From Bacteroidales bacterium (GTDB lineage: Bacteria > Bacteroidota > Bacteroidia > Bacteroidales > UBA10428), in contig JAFGIP010000008.1 of assembly GCA_016929525.1 (NCBI GenBank), forward strand, positions 49,068 to 113,067: DNA of 64,000 nucleotides, read 5' to 3'. Shown piece after piece: positions 37,513-47,110 of the stretch; positions within the stretch are counted from its first letter, which is position 1; the number at the start of each line of letters is the position of its first letter. Position numbers and translations under genes: made by a program. Below the pieces are notes generated by a model that was not told the DNA's origin, did no database searches, and was given only the letters and a program-made list of their open reading frames with translations.

Positions 37513-37812
37513 ATGAACATTCAAATTAATTCGGTAAAATTTTCACCCACCAAGCAATTAGAAAGCTTTGTAGAAGGAAAAGTAAGAAAGTTAGGACAAT
37601 TTTATGAAGATATCATTGGTGCCGAAGTATTTCTTAAATTGGAAAATAATCAAAACCTCAAGAACAAAGTTGCAGAAATAAAGATTGAAATACCTGGAAA
37701 CGACTTGTTTGCGAAGAAACAAAGTAGGTCATTCGAAGAATCAACAGATAATGCAATAGATGCTCTCAAAAAACAAATCACAAAACACAAAAAAAAGCGT
37801 AAGATCGCGTGA
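37513..37812 (+). CDS. raiA: Ribosome hibernation factor, HPF/RaiA family
   Basis: A 99-residue short-type HPF/RaiA protein (MNIQINSVKFSPTKQLESF). It binds the 30S subunit to stabilise idle ribosomes. I chose ATG at 37513 because GGAGGG (37499-37504) lies at ideal distance before it; the ATG at 37498 would use that same sequence as codons. The basic C-terminus (KHKKKRK) is typical. It follows xerC by 19 bases. Confidence 0.88.
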   Translation: MNIQINSVKFSPTKQLESFVEGKVRKLGQFYEDIIGAEVFLKLENNQNLKNKVAEIKIEIPGNDLFAKKQSRSFEESTDNAIDALKKQITKHKKKRKIA

Positions 37813-37840
37813 TTCAGCCATCTTAAAAAATAAAAATTAT

Positions 37841-37873
37841 TTTGTGATATAAATAAAATATTTTATACATTTG
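37841..37873 (+). promoter_or_regulatory. Promoter of the tRNA-tuf operon
   Basis: TTTG at 37841-37844 and TACATTTG at 37866-37873 are 21 bases apart. This is the only good promoter before the tRNA cluster, and probably drives the tRNAs and tuf together. Confidence 0.65.
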
Positions 37874-37928
37874 CGAACCGATTTCGGAGGGTAACTTTCG
37901 AAATCGGTGTTCTTTTAAGGGTTTATCT

Positions 37929-38002
37929 GCCGGTGTAGCTCAGTTGGCCAGAGCAGCTGATTTGTAATCAGCTGGTCGGGGGTTCGAATCCCTCCATCGG
38001 CT
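37929..38002 (+). tRNA. tRNA-Thr (anticodon TGT)
   Basis: A complete 74-base cloverleaf: the acceptor GCCGGTG pairs with CATCGGC (one G-T), the anticodon loop TTTGTAA reads TGT, and the T-arm has GTTCGAATC. It is the first RNA of the tuf operon. Confidence 0.95.
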
Positions 38003-38007
38003 CAGAA

Positions 38008-38090
38008 GGGGAGATACCAAAGTGGCCAACTGGGGCAGACTGTAAATCTGCTGTCGTATGACTTCGGAGGTTCGAATCCTCCTCTCCCCA
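38008..38090 (+). tRNA. tRNA-Tyr (anticodon GTA)
   Basis: An 83-base class II tRNA with a long variable arm. The acceptor GGGGAGA pairs with TCTCCCC; the anticodon loop CTGTAAA carries GTA. It starts 5 bases after tRNA-Thr. Confidence 0.95.
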
Positions 38091-38282
38091 CATCGACCGC
38101 CATTGCCTTAGCAAAGGTGGTTATCGACCGACGAAGCTTTCTCCGACGACAAAAGACTTGCTCTTAAGTCGTAGCCGACTGCAGCGCAGGTGCATGTGAA
38201 GGATGTAACAAAGTCGGTCAATGATGTATAAGCTAAAGCTTTGGTGATTATGCATGCCTTCGCTAAAGCTGCGGCATACGAT
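38091..38282. repeat. Repeat-like spacer in the tRNA cluster
   Basis: This 192-base spacer is GC-richer than its surroundings and full of short hairpins and repeated words. Examples are ATCGACCG twice, AGCTAAAGCT at 38231-38240, and ATGCC/GGCAT around TTCGCTAAAGCT (38259-38270). The same 12-mer appears, inverted, at 61653-61664 in another GC-rich spacer. It looks like an interspersed repeat that has entered the tRNA operon. Confidence 0.5.
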
Positions 38283-38355
38283 GCGGGAGTAGCTCAGTTG
38301 GTAGAGCATAACCCTTCCAAGGTTAGGGCCGCGGGTTCGAATCCCGTCTCCCGCT
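38283..38355 (+). tRNA. tRNA-Gly (anticodon TCC)
   Basis: A 73-base cloverleaf: GCGGGAG pairs with CTCCCGC, the anticodon loop CTTCCAA carries TCC and the T-arm has GTTCGAATC. The three bases after the discriminator are CCA (38356-38358), so the tail may be encoded. Confidence 0.95.
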
Positions 38356-38489
38356 CCAGAATGAGTTGGTGCTTTGGTTTGGATGCTGTTTATTTGGATG
38401 AGGTTGATACACTTTTAATTTTAAAGTTTATAAATTAAAAGCACATCTGAAAAAGGATTTGAAAGGCGCCTCTGCTCATACTCTGATAA

Positions 38490-38561
<72 letters not shown>

Positions 38562-38620
38562 CAAACATTAAATAAATAATAATACAATAAAAACCGTAAT
38601 ATTTTAATATCCTACTAATT

Positions 38621-39808
38621 ATGGCTAAAGAAAAATTTGAAAGGTCGAAGCCTCATGTTAACATAGGTACTATTGGTCACGTTGACCATGGTAAGACAAC
38701 TCTTACCGCAGCAATTACAATGGTATTAGCAAAACAAGGGCTTTCGGAAATCAGAGATTTTGATTCTATTGATAATGCTCCTGAAGAAAAAGAGCGTGGT
38801 ATTACAATTAATACCGCTCACGTAGAATATCAAACCGCGAATCGTCACTATGCACACGTTGACTGTCCTGGTCACGCCGACTATGTTAAGAACATGGTTA
38901 CCGGTGCTGCCCAGATGGATGGTGCAATTCTTGTGGTAGCGGGTACCGACGGTCCTATGCCACAAACCCGTGAGCACATCCTCCTTGCTCGTCAGGTTAA
39001 CGTTCCTAAAATTGTTGTTTTCCTTAACAAAGTTGATATGGTTGACGACGAAGAACTCCTTGAGCTGGTTGAAATGGAGGTTCGCGAATTACTCGATTTC
39101 TATGAATTCGACGGAGAAAACACACCTGTTATCCATGGTTCGGCACTGGGAGCTTTGAATGGTGAAGAAAAATGGGTTGAAAAAGTTGTCGAATTGATGA
39201 CAGCTGTTGATGAGTGGATTCCAATTCCTCCACGTGATAAAGATAAACCATTCCTGATGCCTGTTGAAGATATTTTCTCAATTACAGGACGTGGTACTGT
39301 TGCCACTGGTAGAATAGAATTAGGTATTGTTAACACAGGTGACGAACTTGAAATTATTGGATTAGGAGCAAAAGGAAGAAAAACAGTTTGTACAGGTGTT
39401 GAAATGTTCCGTAAAATTCTTGATACAGGTGAAGCCGGCGATAACGTTGGTTTGCTTCTTCGTGGTGTTGACAAGAACGAAATTAAAAGAGGTATGGTAC
39501 TTGCAAAGCCAGGTTCCATAACCCCTCATACAAAGTTCAAAGCTGAAGTTTATATATTGAAAAAAGAAGAAGGCGGACGCCATACTCCTTTCCATAACAA
39601 ATATCGTCCACAGTTCTACTTAAGAACTCTTGACGTAACTGGTGAGATTCATCTGCCTGAAGGAACTGAAATGGTTATGCCAGGTGATAATGTTACAATC
39701 ACTGTTGAGCTTATTACACCTGTTGCAATGGACTTAGGTCTGCGTTTTGCAATTCGTGAAGGTGGCAGGACTGTTGGTGCCGGTCAGGTAACCGAAATAT
39801 TAGAGTAA
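38621..39808 (+). CDS. tuf: Elongation factor Tu
   Basis: A 395-residue EF-Tu that carries aminoacyl-tRNA to the ribosome. G motifs are seen: GHVDHGKT at 19-26, DCPGHADY near 81 and NKVD near 136. Domain 2 and 3 features follow ([12 protein letters not shown]; the C-terminus ends [15 protein letters not shown]). It is embedded among tRNA genes, as in most Bacteroidota. Confidence 0.97.
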   Translation: MAKEKFERSKPHVNIGTIGHVDHGKTTLTAAITMVLAKQGLSEIRDFDSIDNAPEEKERGITINTAHVEYQTANRHYAHVDCPGHADYVKNMVTGAAQMDGAILVVAGTDGPMPQTREHILLARQVNVPKIVVFLNKVDMVDDEELLELVEMEVRELLDFYEFDGENTPVIHGSALGALNGEEKWVEKVVELMTAVDEWIPIPPRDKDKPFLMPVEDIFSITGRGTVATGRIELGIVNTGDELEIIGLGAKGRKTVCTGVEMFRKILDTGEAGDNVGLLLRGVDKNEIKRGMVLAKPGSITPHTKFKAEVYILKKEEGGRHTPFHNKYRPQFYLRTLDVTGEIHLPEGTEMVMPGDNVTITVELITPVAMDLGLRFAIREGGRTVGAGQVTEILE

Positions 39809-39834
39809 AAATTAATTAATATATGTTTTATAGG

Positions 39835-39857
39835 TAAACCTGAGTTTTTCAGGTTTA
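39835..39857 (+). terminator. Hairpin after tuf
   Basis: TAAACCTGA and TCAGGTTTA form a perfect 9-bp stem. There is no long T-run after it, so termination may be weak. The 3' base overlaps a possible -7 box. Confidence 0.5.
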
Positions 39858-39863
39858 TCTTTG
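39856..39863 (+). promoter_or_regulatory. Possible -7 box before the tRNA-Trp/secE operon
   Basis: TATCTTTG matches TAnnTTTG and lies just after the tuf hairpin. A -33 element is not clear. If used, transcription would start in front of the interrupted tRNA. Confidence 0.35.
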
Positions 39864-39871
39864 CATTATTA

Positions 39872-40003
39872 ACGGGTGTAGCTCAGTCCCGAAAAACCAG
39901 AAATCTAAAGATTTCATTGTTTTTCGAGGATCCTCGAAAATCTAAAACAGCACAGCTGTTAAGATTTTCGGGATTGGTAGAGCGACCCTCACACAGAATC
40001 TGA
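39872..40003 (+). pseudogene. Truncated tRNA gene interrupted by an 87-bp insertion
   Basis: ACGGGTGTAGCTCAG at 39872-39886, then TTGGTAGAGC at 39974-39983, together match the first 25 bases of the intact tRNA-Trp at 40044. They are split in the D-loop by the insertion. After the D-arm the sequence diverges as GACCC-TCACACA, which fits an anticodon stem and loop reading CAC (valine), but there is no matching 3' strand, T-arm or acceptor. So this is a dead 5' half of a tRNA, probably tRNA-Val. Confidence 0.6.
39887..39973. mobile_element. 87-bp nested-palindrome element inside the tRNA remnant
   Basis: The element has perfect 9-bp terminal inverted repeats (TCCCGAAAA at 39887-39895, TTTTCGGGA at 39965-39973). 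Inside are three hairpins: GAAATC/GATTTC (39900-39915), a perfect 20-base palindrome (39921-39940) centred on GGATCC, and AACAGC/GCTGTT (39946-39960). The fold is a closed three-arm cloverleaf. It encodes no protein. It resembles a miniature palindromic element. No target duplication is evident. Confidence 0.6.
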
Positions 40004-40043
40004 TAATGATGTTTAACTAAAATGCTATTATAAACATTGAAAT

Positions 40044-40116
40044 ACGGGTGTAGCTCAGTTGGTAGAGCACTGGTCTCCAAAACCAGGTGTCGGGCGTTCG
40101 AGTCGCTCCTCCCGTG
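40044..40116 (+). tRNA. tRNA-Trp (anticodon CCA)
   Basis: A 73-base cloverleaf: ACGGGTG pairs with CTCCCGT apart from one T-T at position 6; the anticodon loop CTCCAAA carries CCA and the T-arm has GTTCGAGTC. Its place directly before secE is standard in Bacteroidota. Confidence 0.95.
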
Positions 40117-40134
40117 CAAATACATAAACCGAAA

Positions 40135-40326
40135 ATGAAATTAATTGTTTACTTCAAAGAAGCCTACAATGAATTAATTCATAAAGTAACCTGGCCATCG
40201 TGGGAAGAATTGCAAGGTAGTGCAATTGTGGTAATGATTGCATCTTTAATAATTGCACTGATAATTGCGGGAATGGACATTACTTTTAAAAATATAATGG
40301 AAGGTATATACGGCTTATTTTATTAA
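40135..40326 (+). CDS. secE: Preprotein translocase subunit SecE
   Basis: A 63-residue single-span SecE with the conserved cytoplasmic helix (YNELIHKVTWPSWEELQ) and one membrane helix (about 29-50). I chose ATG at 40135 because the conserved protein starts there; the longer frame from 40087 would begin inside the tRNA. It stabilises the SecY channel. Confidence 0.93.
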   Translation: MKLIVYFKEAYNELIHKVTWPSWEELQGSAIVVMIASLIIALIIAGMDITFKNIMEGIYGLFY

Positions 40327-40348
40327 TTGATCTGTTGCAAAAGAGTCT

Positions 40349-40897
40349 ATGGAAGAGATTGAAAAAAAATGGTATGTGTTAAGGGCTATTGGTGGTAAAG
40401 AAAAAAAAGCCAAAGAATATATTGAAAGTGAAATAGCCCGTTTAAATCTGCAGGAATATGTTTCGCAGGTTTTAATACCTACCGAAAAAGTATATCAGAT
40501 CCGGAATGGTAAAAAAATTAGTAAAGAAAGAAATTTCTTTCCCGGATATGTATTGATTGAGGCGGCCCTGGTTGGTGAAATACCTCATATTCTTTCTAAT
40601 GTGCCGCACATAATAGGATTTCTTGGTCAGAAAGGTACCGAAGATCCGATACCGTTGAGAATGTCTGAAGTAAACAGAATATTGGGTAAAGTAGATGAAC
40701 TGGCTGCTGGTGACGAAGAATTAAATACACCTTATTATGTAGGCGAATCGGTTAAAGTGATCGATGGACCTTTTAATAGTTTTACTGGTATAATTGAAGA
40801 AGTAAATGAAGAAAAAAAGAAGCTTAAAGTAATGGTGAAAATTTTCGGAAGAAAAACACCTTTGGAATTAAGCTTCATGCAAGTAGAAAAAGAATAA
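40349..40897 (+). CDS. nusG: Transcription termination/antitermination factor NusG
   Basis: A 182-residue NusG. The N-terminal NGN domain shows [20 protein letters not shown] and [10 protein letters not shown]; the C-terminal KOW domain shows [20 protein letters not shown]. It links RNA polymerase to Rho or the ribosome. Its position between secE and rplK is standard. Confidence 0.95.
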   Translation: MEEIEKKWYVLRAIGGKEKKAKEYIESEIARLNLQEYVSQVLIPTEKVYQIRNGKKISKERNFFPGYVLIEAALVGEIPHILSNVPHIIGFLGQKGTEDPIPLRMSEVNRILGKVDELAAGDEELNTPYYVGESVKVIDGPFNSFTGIIEEVNEEKKKLKVMVKIFGRKTPLELSFMQVEKE

Positions 40898-40991
40898 TGG
40901 AAAATACAAATTAGATCGTTGCGAAACCCTAATGCTTCCTGAGTGACAGTCTGATTATGTATCTCAATAATTAATCGGAAATATATAAAAA

Positions 40992-41432
40992 ATGGCAAAA
41001 GAAGTTGCTGGACTGATTAAGTTGCAGATTCGTGGTAGTGCCGCAAATCCGTCACCTCCCGTAGGGCCTGCACTTGGTGCAAAAGGCGTGAATATTATGG
41101 AATTCTGTAAGCAATTCAACGCTCGCACCCAGGACAAAGCAGGTAAATTGTTGCCGGTTGTAATTACTGTTTATTCCGATAAGTCTTTCGACTTTATCGT
41201 AAAAACACCTCCGGTAGCTGTCCAGATACTCGAAGCCACTAAAACAAAGAAGGGCTCATCCGAACCCAACCGCGATAAAGTGGCATCGATAACATGGGAT
41301 CAGATTAAAACAATTGCCGAGGATAAAATGCCAGACTTAAATGCATTTACTATTTCATCGGCAATGAAGATGGTTGCAGGAACTGCCCGAAGTATGGGAA
41401 TTACAGTAAAAGGTCAATTCCCTGCAGTGTAG
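40992..41432 (+). CDS. rplK: 50S ribosomal protein L11
   Basis: A 146-residue L11, which forms the base of the L7/L12 stalk. Visible hallmarks are [39 protein letters not shown] and, near the C-terminus, [13 protein letters not shown]. It begins the ribosomal-protein operon after nusG, separated by a 94-base spacer. Confidence 0.97.
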   Translation: MAKEVAGLIKLQIRGSAANPSPPVGPALGAKGVNIMEFCKQFNARTQDKAGKLLPVVITVYSDKSFDFIVKTPPVAVQILEATKTKKGSSEPNRDKVASITWDQIKTIAEDKMPDLNAFTISSAMKMVAGTARSMGITVKGQFPAV

Positions 41433-41459
41433 TTAATTTTTTAACACTACAAGAACAAA

Positions 41460-42155
41460 ATGGCTAGACTTACAAAAAATCAAAAAGTAGCAATAGAAAA
41501 ACTTGAGCCTGGTAAACAATACAACGTTTCTGAAGCAGCTGGTTTAGTAAAAGATATAAGCTTTACCAAATTCGATGCTTCAGTTGATGTTGATATCCGT
41601 TTAGGTATCGATCCCCGAAAAGCAAACCAAATGGTACGCGGTGTGGTTACTTTGCCACATGGTACCGGAAAGCAGATCAGGGTATTGGTATTGTGTACAC
41701 CGGACAAAGAAGAAGAAGCCAAGCAAGCTGGAGCCGATTATGTTGGTTTAGATGAATATATCGATAAAATCAATGGAGGATGGACCGATATAGATGTTAT
41801 AATCACAATGCCATCAGTAATGGGTAAGATCGGTAAACTGGGGCGAATTCTTGGACCCCGTGGTTTAATGCCTAATCCGAAAAGTGGTACTGTTACAATG
41901 GATATCGGAAAGGCTGTTACTGACGTTAAAGCCGGAAAAATCGATTTCAAAGTCGACCGTTTCGGAATAGTGCATGCATCAGTAGGAAAAATCTCTTTTT
42001 CTGCAGATAAAATTGCCGATAACGTTCGAGAATTCGTACAGACAATTGTCAAACTTAAACCAGCTGCTGCTAAAGGAACGTACATAAAGAGTATATACCT
42101 CTCAAGTACTATGAGTCCCGGTGTTCGGATCGATTCAAAAGCTATTGATGAATAA
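41460..42155 (+). CDS. rplA: 50S ribosomal protein L1
   Basis: A 231-residue L1 of the stalk, which also often represses its own operon in bacteria. Seen are [39 protein letters not shown] and the C-terminal [18 protein letters not shown]. Length is normal. It is 27 bases after rplK. Confidence 0.97.
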   Translation: MARLTKNQKVAIEKLEPGKQYNVSEAAGLVKDISFTKFDASVDVDIRLGIDPRKANQMVRGVVTLPHGTGKQIRVLVLCTPDKEEEAKQAGADYVGLDEYIDKINGGWTDIDVIITMPSVMGKIGKLGRILGPRGLMPNPKSGTVTMDIGKAVTDVKAGKIDFKVDRFGIVHASVGKISFSADKIADNVREFVQTIVKLKPAAAKGTYIKSIYLSSTMSPGVRIDSKAIDE

Positions 42156-42177
42156 TTAAAGTAAAGACTTAAGAATT

Positions 42178-42696
42178 ATGACTCGAGACGAAAAGCAAAA
42201 GGTTGTAGAAAGCCTGGCTCAAACAATAAGCGAATCAAAACATTTCTATCTTACAGATATCTCTGAACTAAATGCTGAAGATACCAGTTTCTTAAGAAGA
42301 AAATGTTTTGAGAAAGATATCAAGTTGGTTGTTGTTAAAAATACACTTCTGAAAAAAGCTCTTGAAAAATGCGAAGGTCAATATGATGAGCTATATGATG
42401 TAATTAAAAATTCCACATCGGTAATGTTTACCGAAACAGGAAATGCACCGGCAAAACTCATCAAGGAGTTCAGAAAAAAACTCGACAAGCCTTTGTTAAA
42501 AGCAGCGTATGTTGAAGAAAGTATTTATATCGGTGATGATCAGCTTGAAATGCTTTCAAGTATCAAATCGAAAGAAGAACTTATCGGAGATATAATAACT
42601 CTGTTACAATCTCCTGCTAAGAACGTTCTTTCTGCTCTACAGTCAGGAGGTGTTACTCTTGCTGGTATTATTAAAACTCTTTCAGAAAAAGAATAA
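42178..42696 (+). CDS. rplJ: 50S ribosomal protein L10
   Basis: A 172-residue L10, the protein that anchors L7/L12 dimers to the ribosome. The N-terminal domain shows KHFYLTDISELNAEDTSFLR and IKLVVVKNTLLKKALE; the C-terminal helix (SPAKNVLSALQSGGVTLAGI) binds L12. It is 22 bases after rplA. Confidence 0.95.
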   Translation: MTRDEKQKVVESLAQTISESKHFYLTDISELNAEDTSFLRRKCFEKDIKLVVVKNTLLKKALEKCEGQYDELYDVIKNSTSVMFTETGNAPAKLIKEFRKKLDKPLLKAAYVEESIYIGDDQLEMLSSIKSKEELIGDIITLLQSPAKNVLSALQSGGVTLAGIIKTLSEKE

Positions 42697-42732
42697 ATAA
42701 TAAGTAAATCATAAATTAAATAATTCATAAAA

Positions 42733-43113
42733 ATGGCAGATTTAAAAGCGTTTGCTGAACAGCTCGTAAATCTTACAGTCAAAGAAGTAAATGAACTGGC
42801 TGACATATTAAAAGAAGAATATGGAATTGAACCTGCAGCAGCAGCTGTTGCTGTTGCTCCGGGAGTAAGTAGTGGTGCCGAAAGTGGTGAATCACAGGAA
42901 AAATCAGCATTTGATGTTATCCTGAAAGCACCAGGTGGCGCTAAACTTCAGATTGTAAAACTTGTAAAAGAGCTAACAGGCTTGGGTCTTAAAGAAGCAA
43001 AAGCAGTGGTTGACTCTGCTCCTGCACCTTTAAAAGAAGGTGTTACTAAAGACGAAGCTGAATCACTTAAAAAGCAACTGGAAGAAGCAGGAGCCGAAGT
43101 TGAGCTTAAATAG
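42733..43113 (+). CDS. rplL: 50S ribosomal protein L7/L12
   Basis: A 126-residue stalk protein. The N-terminal dimerisation helix ([20 protein letters not shown]) leads to an Ala/Val-rich hinge ([13 protein letters not shown]) and the C-terminal domain ([35 protein letters not shown]). It recruits translation GTPases. It is followed by a hairpin spacer before rpoB. Confidence 0.96.
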   Translation: MADLKAFAEQLVNLTVKEVNELADILKEEYGIEPAAAAVAVAPGVSSGAESGESQEKSAFDVILKAPGGAKLQIVKLVKELTGLGLKEAKAVVDSAPAPLKEGVTKDEAESLKKQLEEAGAEVELK

Positions 43114-43129
43114 AACTCCACTTCGCCAT

Positions 43130-43201
43130 AAAGGCTTTATAGGTTTAATCCCATCCAGTCCCGATAGCTATCGGAACCGGGATTCGGGGTTAAGCCTTTT
43201 T
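43130..43201 (+). terminator. Hairpin attenuator between rplL and rpoB
   Basis: AAAGGCTT (43130-43137) pairs with AAGCCTTT near 43192-43199, and AATCCC pairs with GGGATT inside. A central CCGATAGCTATCGG palindrome sits at the tip. A T-run (43197-43201) follows. It should end a fraction of transcripts and set the rpoB level below that of the ribosomal genes. Confidence 0.65.
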
Positions 43202-43244
43202 GTCGTTAATTATAACTAAAGTTCAATACTTTATTTTTTATATA

Positions 43245-46200
43245 ATGTCGAACAATAATATTTCACCGCGGATATCTTTCGCATCAACAAAAAATCAACT
43301 GGAATATCCTGATTTTCTTGAAGTTCAATTGAAATCGTTTCAGGATTTTTTCCAGTTAGACACAACCCCTGAGCATAGAAAAGAAGAAGGATTATTTAAA
43401 GTATTTAACGAGAACTTCCCGATATCCGACACAAGAAATAATTTTGTGCTCGAATTCATCGACTATTTTATCGACCCACCTCGATATTCAATTGATGAAT
43501 GTATCGAAAGAGGCCTAACATACAGCGTTCCGCTTAAAGCTAAGCTTAAGCTTTATTGTACCGATCCGGAACACGAAGATTTTGATACCGTAATTCAGGA
43601 TGTATACCTGGGTACAATTCCATATATGACTGAACGTGGACTTTTTGTAATCAATGGCGCCGAGCGTGTTGTTGTATCTCAACTCCACAGGTCACCCGGC
43701 GTTTTCTTTGGCCAGAGTCTGCATGCTAATGGTACAAAATTATATTCTGCACGCATTATTCCTTTCAAAGGATCTTGGATCGAATTTGCTACCGACATCA
43801 ACAATGTGATGTATGCTTATATCGATCGTAAAAAGAAATTACCTGTAACCACGCTTTTACGTGCTATTGGCTACGAAAGCGATAAAGATATTCTTGAAAT
43901 ATTCAACCTGGCCGATGAAATAAAAGTTTCAAAATCGGCTTTGAAAAAACTTGTTGGAAGAAAATTAGCAGCTCGTGTTTTAAAATCATGGGTTGAAGAT
44001 TTCGTTGATGAAGATACCGGAGAAGTTGTATCTATTGAGCGTAACGAAGTAATTATCGACAGGGAAACAGTCCTCGAAGATGAGCATGTCGATGAGATTA
44101 TGGATTCCGGAGCCAAAACAATTTTATTGCATAAAGAAAACCAAAATCAGTCCGATTTTGAAATTATATACAATACACTCCAGAAAGATCCGTGTAACTC
44201 GGAGAAAGAAGCTGTATTGCACATCTATCGCCAGCTACGTAACTCAGAACCACCAGATGAAGCAACTGCGCGTGATGTAATCGACAAGCTTTTCTTCTCC
44301 GATAAACGTTATGATTTAGGTGAAGTAGGTCGATACAGAATTAACCGTAAACTCGGCCTTGAAACCGATATGGATGTTAAAGTATTAACCAAACAAGATA
44401 TCATTGAAATCATAAAATACCTCATTGAGCTTATTAATTCTAAAACCGATGTTGATGATATCGACCACCTGAGTAACAGAAGGGTACGTACCGTTGGTGA
44501 GCAGCTTTACAACCAGTTTGGTGTTGGGCTGGCTCGGATGGCACGTACCATAAGGGAAAGAATGAATGTCAGAGACAACGAGGTGTTTACTCCGATCGAT
44601 CTGATAAATTCAAAAACTTTATCATCTGTTATCAATTCTTTCTTTGGTACAAACCAGCTTTCGCAGTTTATGGATCAAACCAATCCGCTTGCCGAAATGA
44701 CTCATAAAAGAAGAATGTCGGCTTTAGGCCCCGGAGGTTTATCGCGTGAAAGAGCAGGTTTCGAAGTACGTGACGTGCATTATACCCACTATGGAAGGTT
44801 ATGCCCGATTGAAACACCAGAAGGTCCGAATATCGGTCTTATATCATCACTTTGTGTATATGCGAAGATCAATAGCCTGGGTTTCATTGAAACTCCATAC
44901 CGAAAAGTAAAAGAAGGTCAGGTTGATCTTACGAACAAAGGTGTTGTATATCTGAGTGCTGAAGAAGAAGAAGGCGATATCATAGCACAGGCAAATGCAC
45001 CTATCGATGATGAAGGCAAGTTTATCAATCCAAGAATTAAATCACGACTTGAAGCCGACTATCCGTTAGCATCACCCGATGAAGTTGAACTAATGGACGT
45101 TGCTCCAAACCAGATTGCATCTATTGCAGCCTCTTTGATTCCTTTCCTGGAACATGACGACGCAAACCGTGCTCTTATGGGATCCAATATGATGCGACAA
45201 GCGGTTCCTCTTATTTCACCGGAATCACCTATAGTGGGTACAGGTATAGAAGGTAATGTCGTACGTGATTCCAGACTGCTGGTTGTTGCAGAAGGTGATG
45301 GCGAGATAGAATATGTTGACGCAAATGAAATTGTTGTAAGGTACGATCTTACTGATGAGGATAAATTCGTTAGTTTCGAAGGAGAACTAAAAAGATATAA
45401 ACTTCCAAAATACAGAAAAACTAACCAGAATACATGCATTAACCTTAAACCTATTGTTCATAAGGGAGATAAAGTTTCAAAAGGACAGATACTTACAGAA
45501 GGATATGGAACCGAAAATGGTGAGCTTGCACTCGGAAGAAATCTGATGGTTGCTTTTATGCCCTGGAAAGGATACAATTTTGAGGATGCTATAGTAATTT
45601 CTGAAAGAGTTGTTCGTGAAGATGTTTTCACGTCTATCCATATTGATGAATACCTGCTTGAAGTTCGCGACACAAAACGCGGACTCGAAGAACTAACATC
45701 CGATATACCGAATGTTAGCGAAGAAGCTACAAAAGATTTGGATGAAAACGGCCTCATCCGAATTGGTGCAAATGTTACTCCCGGTGATATTCTAATTGGT
45801 AAAATAACTCCTAAAGGAGAATCAGATCCCTCACCGGAAGAAAAACTTCTTAGAGCAATCTTTGGTGATAAAGCCGGTGATGTTAAAGATGCTTCCTTAA
45901 AAGCATCTCCTTCACTTTACGGAGTCGTTATCGATAAAAAATTATTCTCACGATCTGTAAAAGACAGGAAACTAAAAGCGGCAACAAAACCAATTCTTGA
46001 TAAGATAGAAGAAGAATTCAGCCGACAGTCAAATGAATTAAAAGGCAGACTGGTTGATAAACTATTTGCACTAACTAACGGGAAGACATCACAGGGAGTA
46101 AGAGATTATCTGAATGTTGATTTTATACCAAAGGGGACCAAGTTCTCACAAAAAATTCTTCAGGATATAGAATATCTGGAAATCAATCCTAATAAATGGA

Positions 46201-47057
46201 CTACGGATAAATCAAAGAACGAACTTATTTATAAACTTATACACAATTATATAATAAAGTTCAAAGAGATTGACGCAATTTACAAGCGCAAAAAATACAA
46301 TGTGACAATCGGCGATGAACTACCGGCAGGTATTGTTCAGCTTGCTAAAGTCTATATTGCGCAGAAACGTAAGTTAAAAGTTGGTGATAAAATGGCCGGA
46401 CGTCACGGTAACAAAGGTATTGTTGCCAAAATTGTCCGCCAGGAAGATATGCCGTTTCTTGAAGACGGAACACCTGTAGATATAGTTCTTAACCCGCTTG
46501 GTGTGCCATCGAGGATGAACCTGGGACAGATCTATGAAACTGTTCTTGGCTGGGCAGGAAAAGAGTTGGGATTAAAATTCTCATCACCTATCTTCGACGG
46601 TGCAAAAATCAGCGACATCAACGAATACACTACAAAATCCGGAATACCTGATTATGGTAAAACTTATCTGTATGACGGAGGAACAGGAGACCGTTTCGAT
46701 CAGCCTGCAACAGTTGGTGTAATTTATATGCTGAAACTCGGGCATATGGTCGATGATAAGATGCATGCCCGTTCTATCGGACCATACTCCCTAATTACAC
46801 AACAACCACTTGGTGGGAAAGCACAATTTGGCGGACAGCGATTTGGTGAAATGGAAGTTTGGGCACTTGAGGCATTTGGTGCTGCCCATATTCTGCAGGA
46901 AATACTTACAGTAAAATCAGATGATGTCATTGGACGTGCTAAAACATACGAATCAATTGTAAAAGGTGAACCACTGCCTACTCCCGGAATACCGGAATCA
47001 TTGAACGTGCTCCTGCACGAATTGAGAGGTTTGGGTTTAAGTATCAACCTGGTATAA
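43245..47057 (+). CDS. rpoB: RNA polymerase beta subunit
   Basis: A 1270-residue beta subunit. I chose ATG at 43245 because conserved RpoB starts near [14 protein letters not shown]; the longer frame from 43200 starts inside the upstream hairpin. Seen are the rifampicin-region motifs [19 protein letters not shown] and [12 protein letters not shown], the catalytic-region [15 protein letters not shown], and the C-terminal [18 protein letters not shown]. The rifampicin cluster shows no obvious resistance change. Confidence 0.97.
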   Translation: MSNNNISPRISFASTKNQLEYPDFLEVQLKSFQDFFQLDTTPEHRKEEGLFKVFNENFPISDTRNNFVLEFIDYFIDPPRYSIDECIERGLTYSVPLKAKLKLYCTDPEHEDFDTVIQDVYLGTIPYMTERGLFVINGAERVVVSQLHRSPGVFFGQSLHANGTKLYSARIIPFKGSWIEFATDINNVMYAYIDRKKKLPVTTLLRAIGYESDKDILEIFNLADEIKVSKSALKKLVGRKLAARVLKSWVEDFVDEDTGEVVSIERNEVIIDRETVLEDEHVDEIMDSGAKTILLHKENQNQSDFEIIYNTLQKDPCNSEKEAVLHIYRQLRNSEPPDEATARDVIDKLFFSDKRYDLGEVGRYRINRKLGLETDMDVKVLTKQDIIEIIKYLIELINSKTDVDDIDHLSNRRVRTVGEQLYNQFGVGLARMARTIRERMNVRDNEVFTPIDLINSKTLSSVINSFFGTNQLSQFMDQTNPLAEMTHKRRMSALGPGGLSRERAGFEVRDVHYTHYGRLCPIETPEGPNIGLISSLCVYAKINSLGFIETPYRKVKEGQVDLTNKGVVYLSAEEEEGDIIAQANAPIDDEGKFINPRIKSRLEADYPLASPDEVELMDVAPNQIASIAASLIPFLEHDDANRALMGSNMMRQAVPLISPESPIVGTGIEGNVVRDSRLLVVAEGDGEIEYVDANEIVVRYDLTDEDKFVSFEGELKRYKLPKYRKTNQNTCINLKPIVHKGDKVSKGQILTEGYGTENGELALGRNLMVAFMPWKGYNFEDAIVISERVVREDVFTSIHIDEYLLEVRDTKRGLEELTSDIPNVSEEATKDLDENGLIRIGANVTPGDILIGKITPKGESDPSPEEKLLRAIFGDKAGDVKDASLKASPSLYGVVIDKKLFSRSVKDRKLKAATKPILDKIEEEFSRQSNELKGRLVDKLFALTNGKTSQGVRDYLNVDFIPKGTKFSQKILQDIEYLEINPNKWTTDKSKNELIYKLIHNYIIKFKEIDAIYKRKKYNVTIGDELPAGIVQLAKVYIAQKRKLKVGDKMAGRHGNKGIVAKIVRQEDMPFLEDGTPVDIVLNPLGVPSRMNLGQIYETVLGWAGKELGLKFSSPIFDGAKISDINEYTTKSGIPDYGKTYLYDGGTGDRFDQPATVGVIYMLKLGHMVDDKMHARSIGPYSLITQQPLGGKAQFGGQRFGEMEVWALEAFGAAHILQEILTVKSDDVIGRAKTYESIVKGEPLPTPGIPESLNVLLHELRGLGLSINLV

Positions 47058-47110
47058 TTCAGGGAATTTTAAAAGGTTCATTAGTTTATCAGAATTTTAA
47101 TTAACTGTAT

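Noticed and set aside
39872..40003. A self-splicing or archaeal-type tRNA intron
   Set aside because: The 3' half of the tRNA is missing, so splicing could not give a working tRNA; the 87 bases are too short for a group I or II intron.
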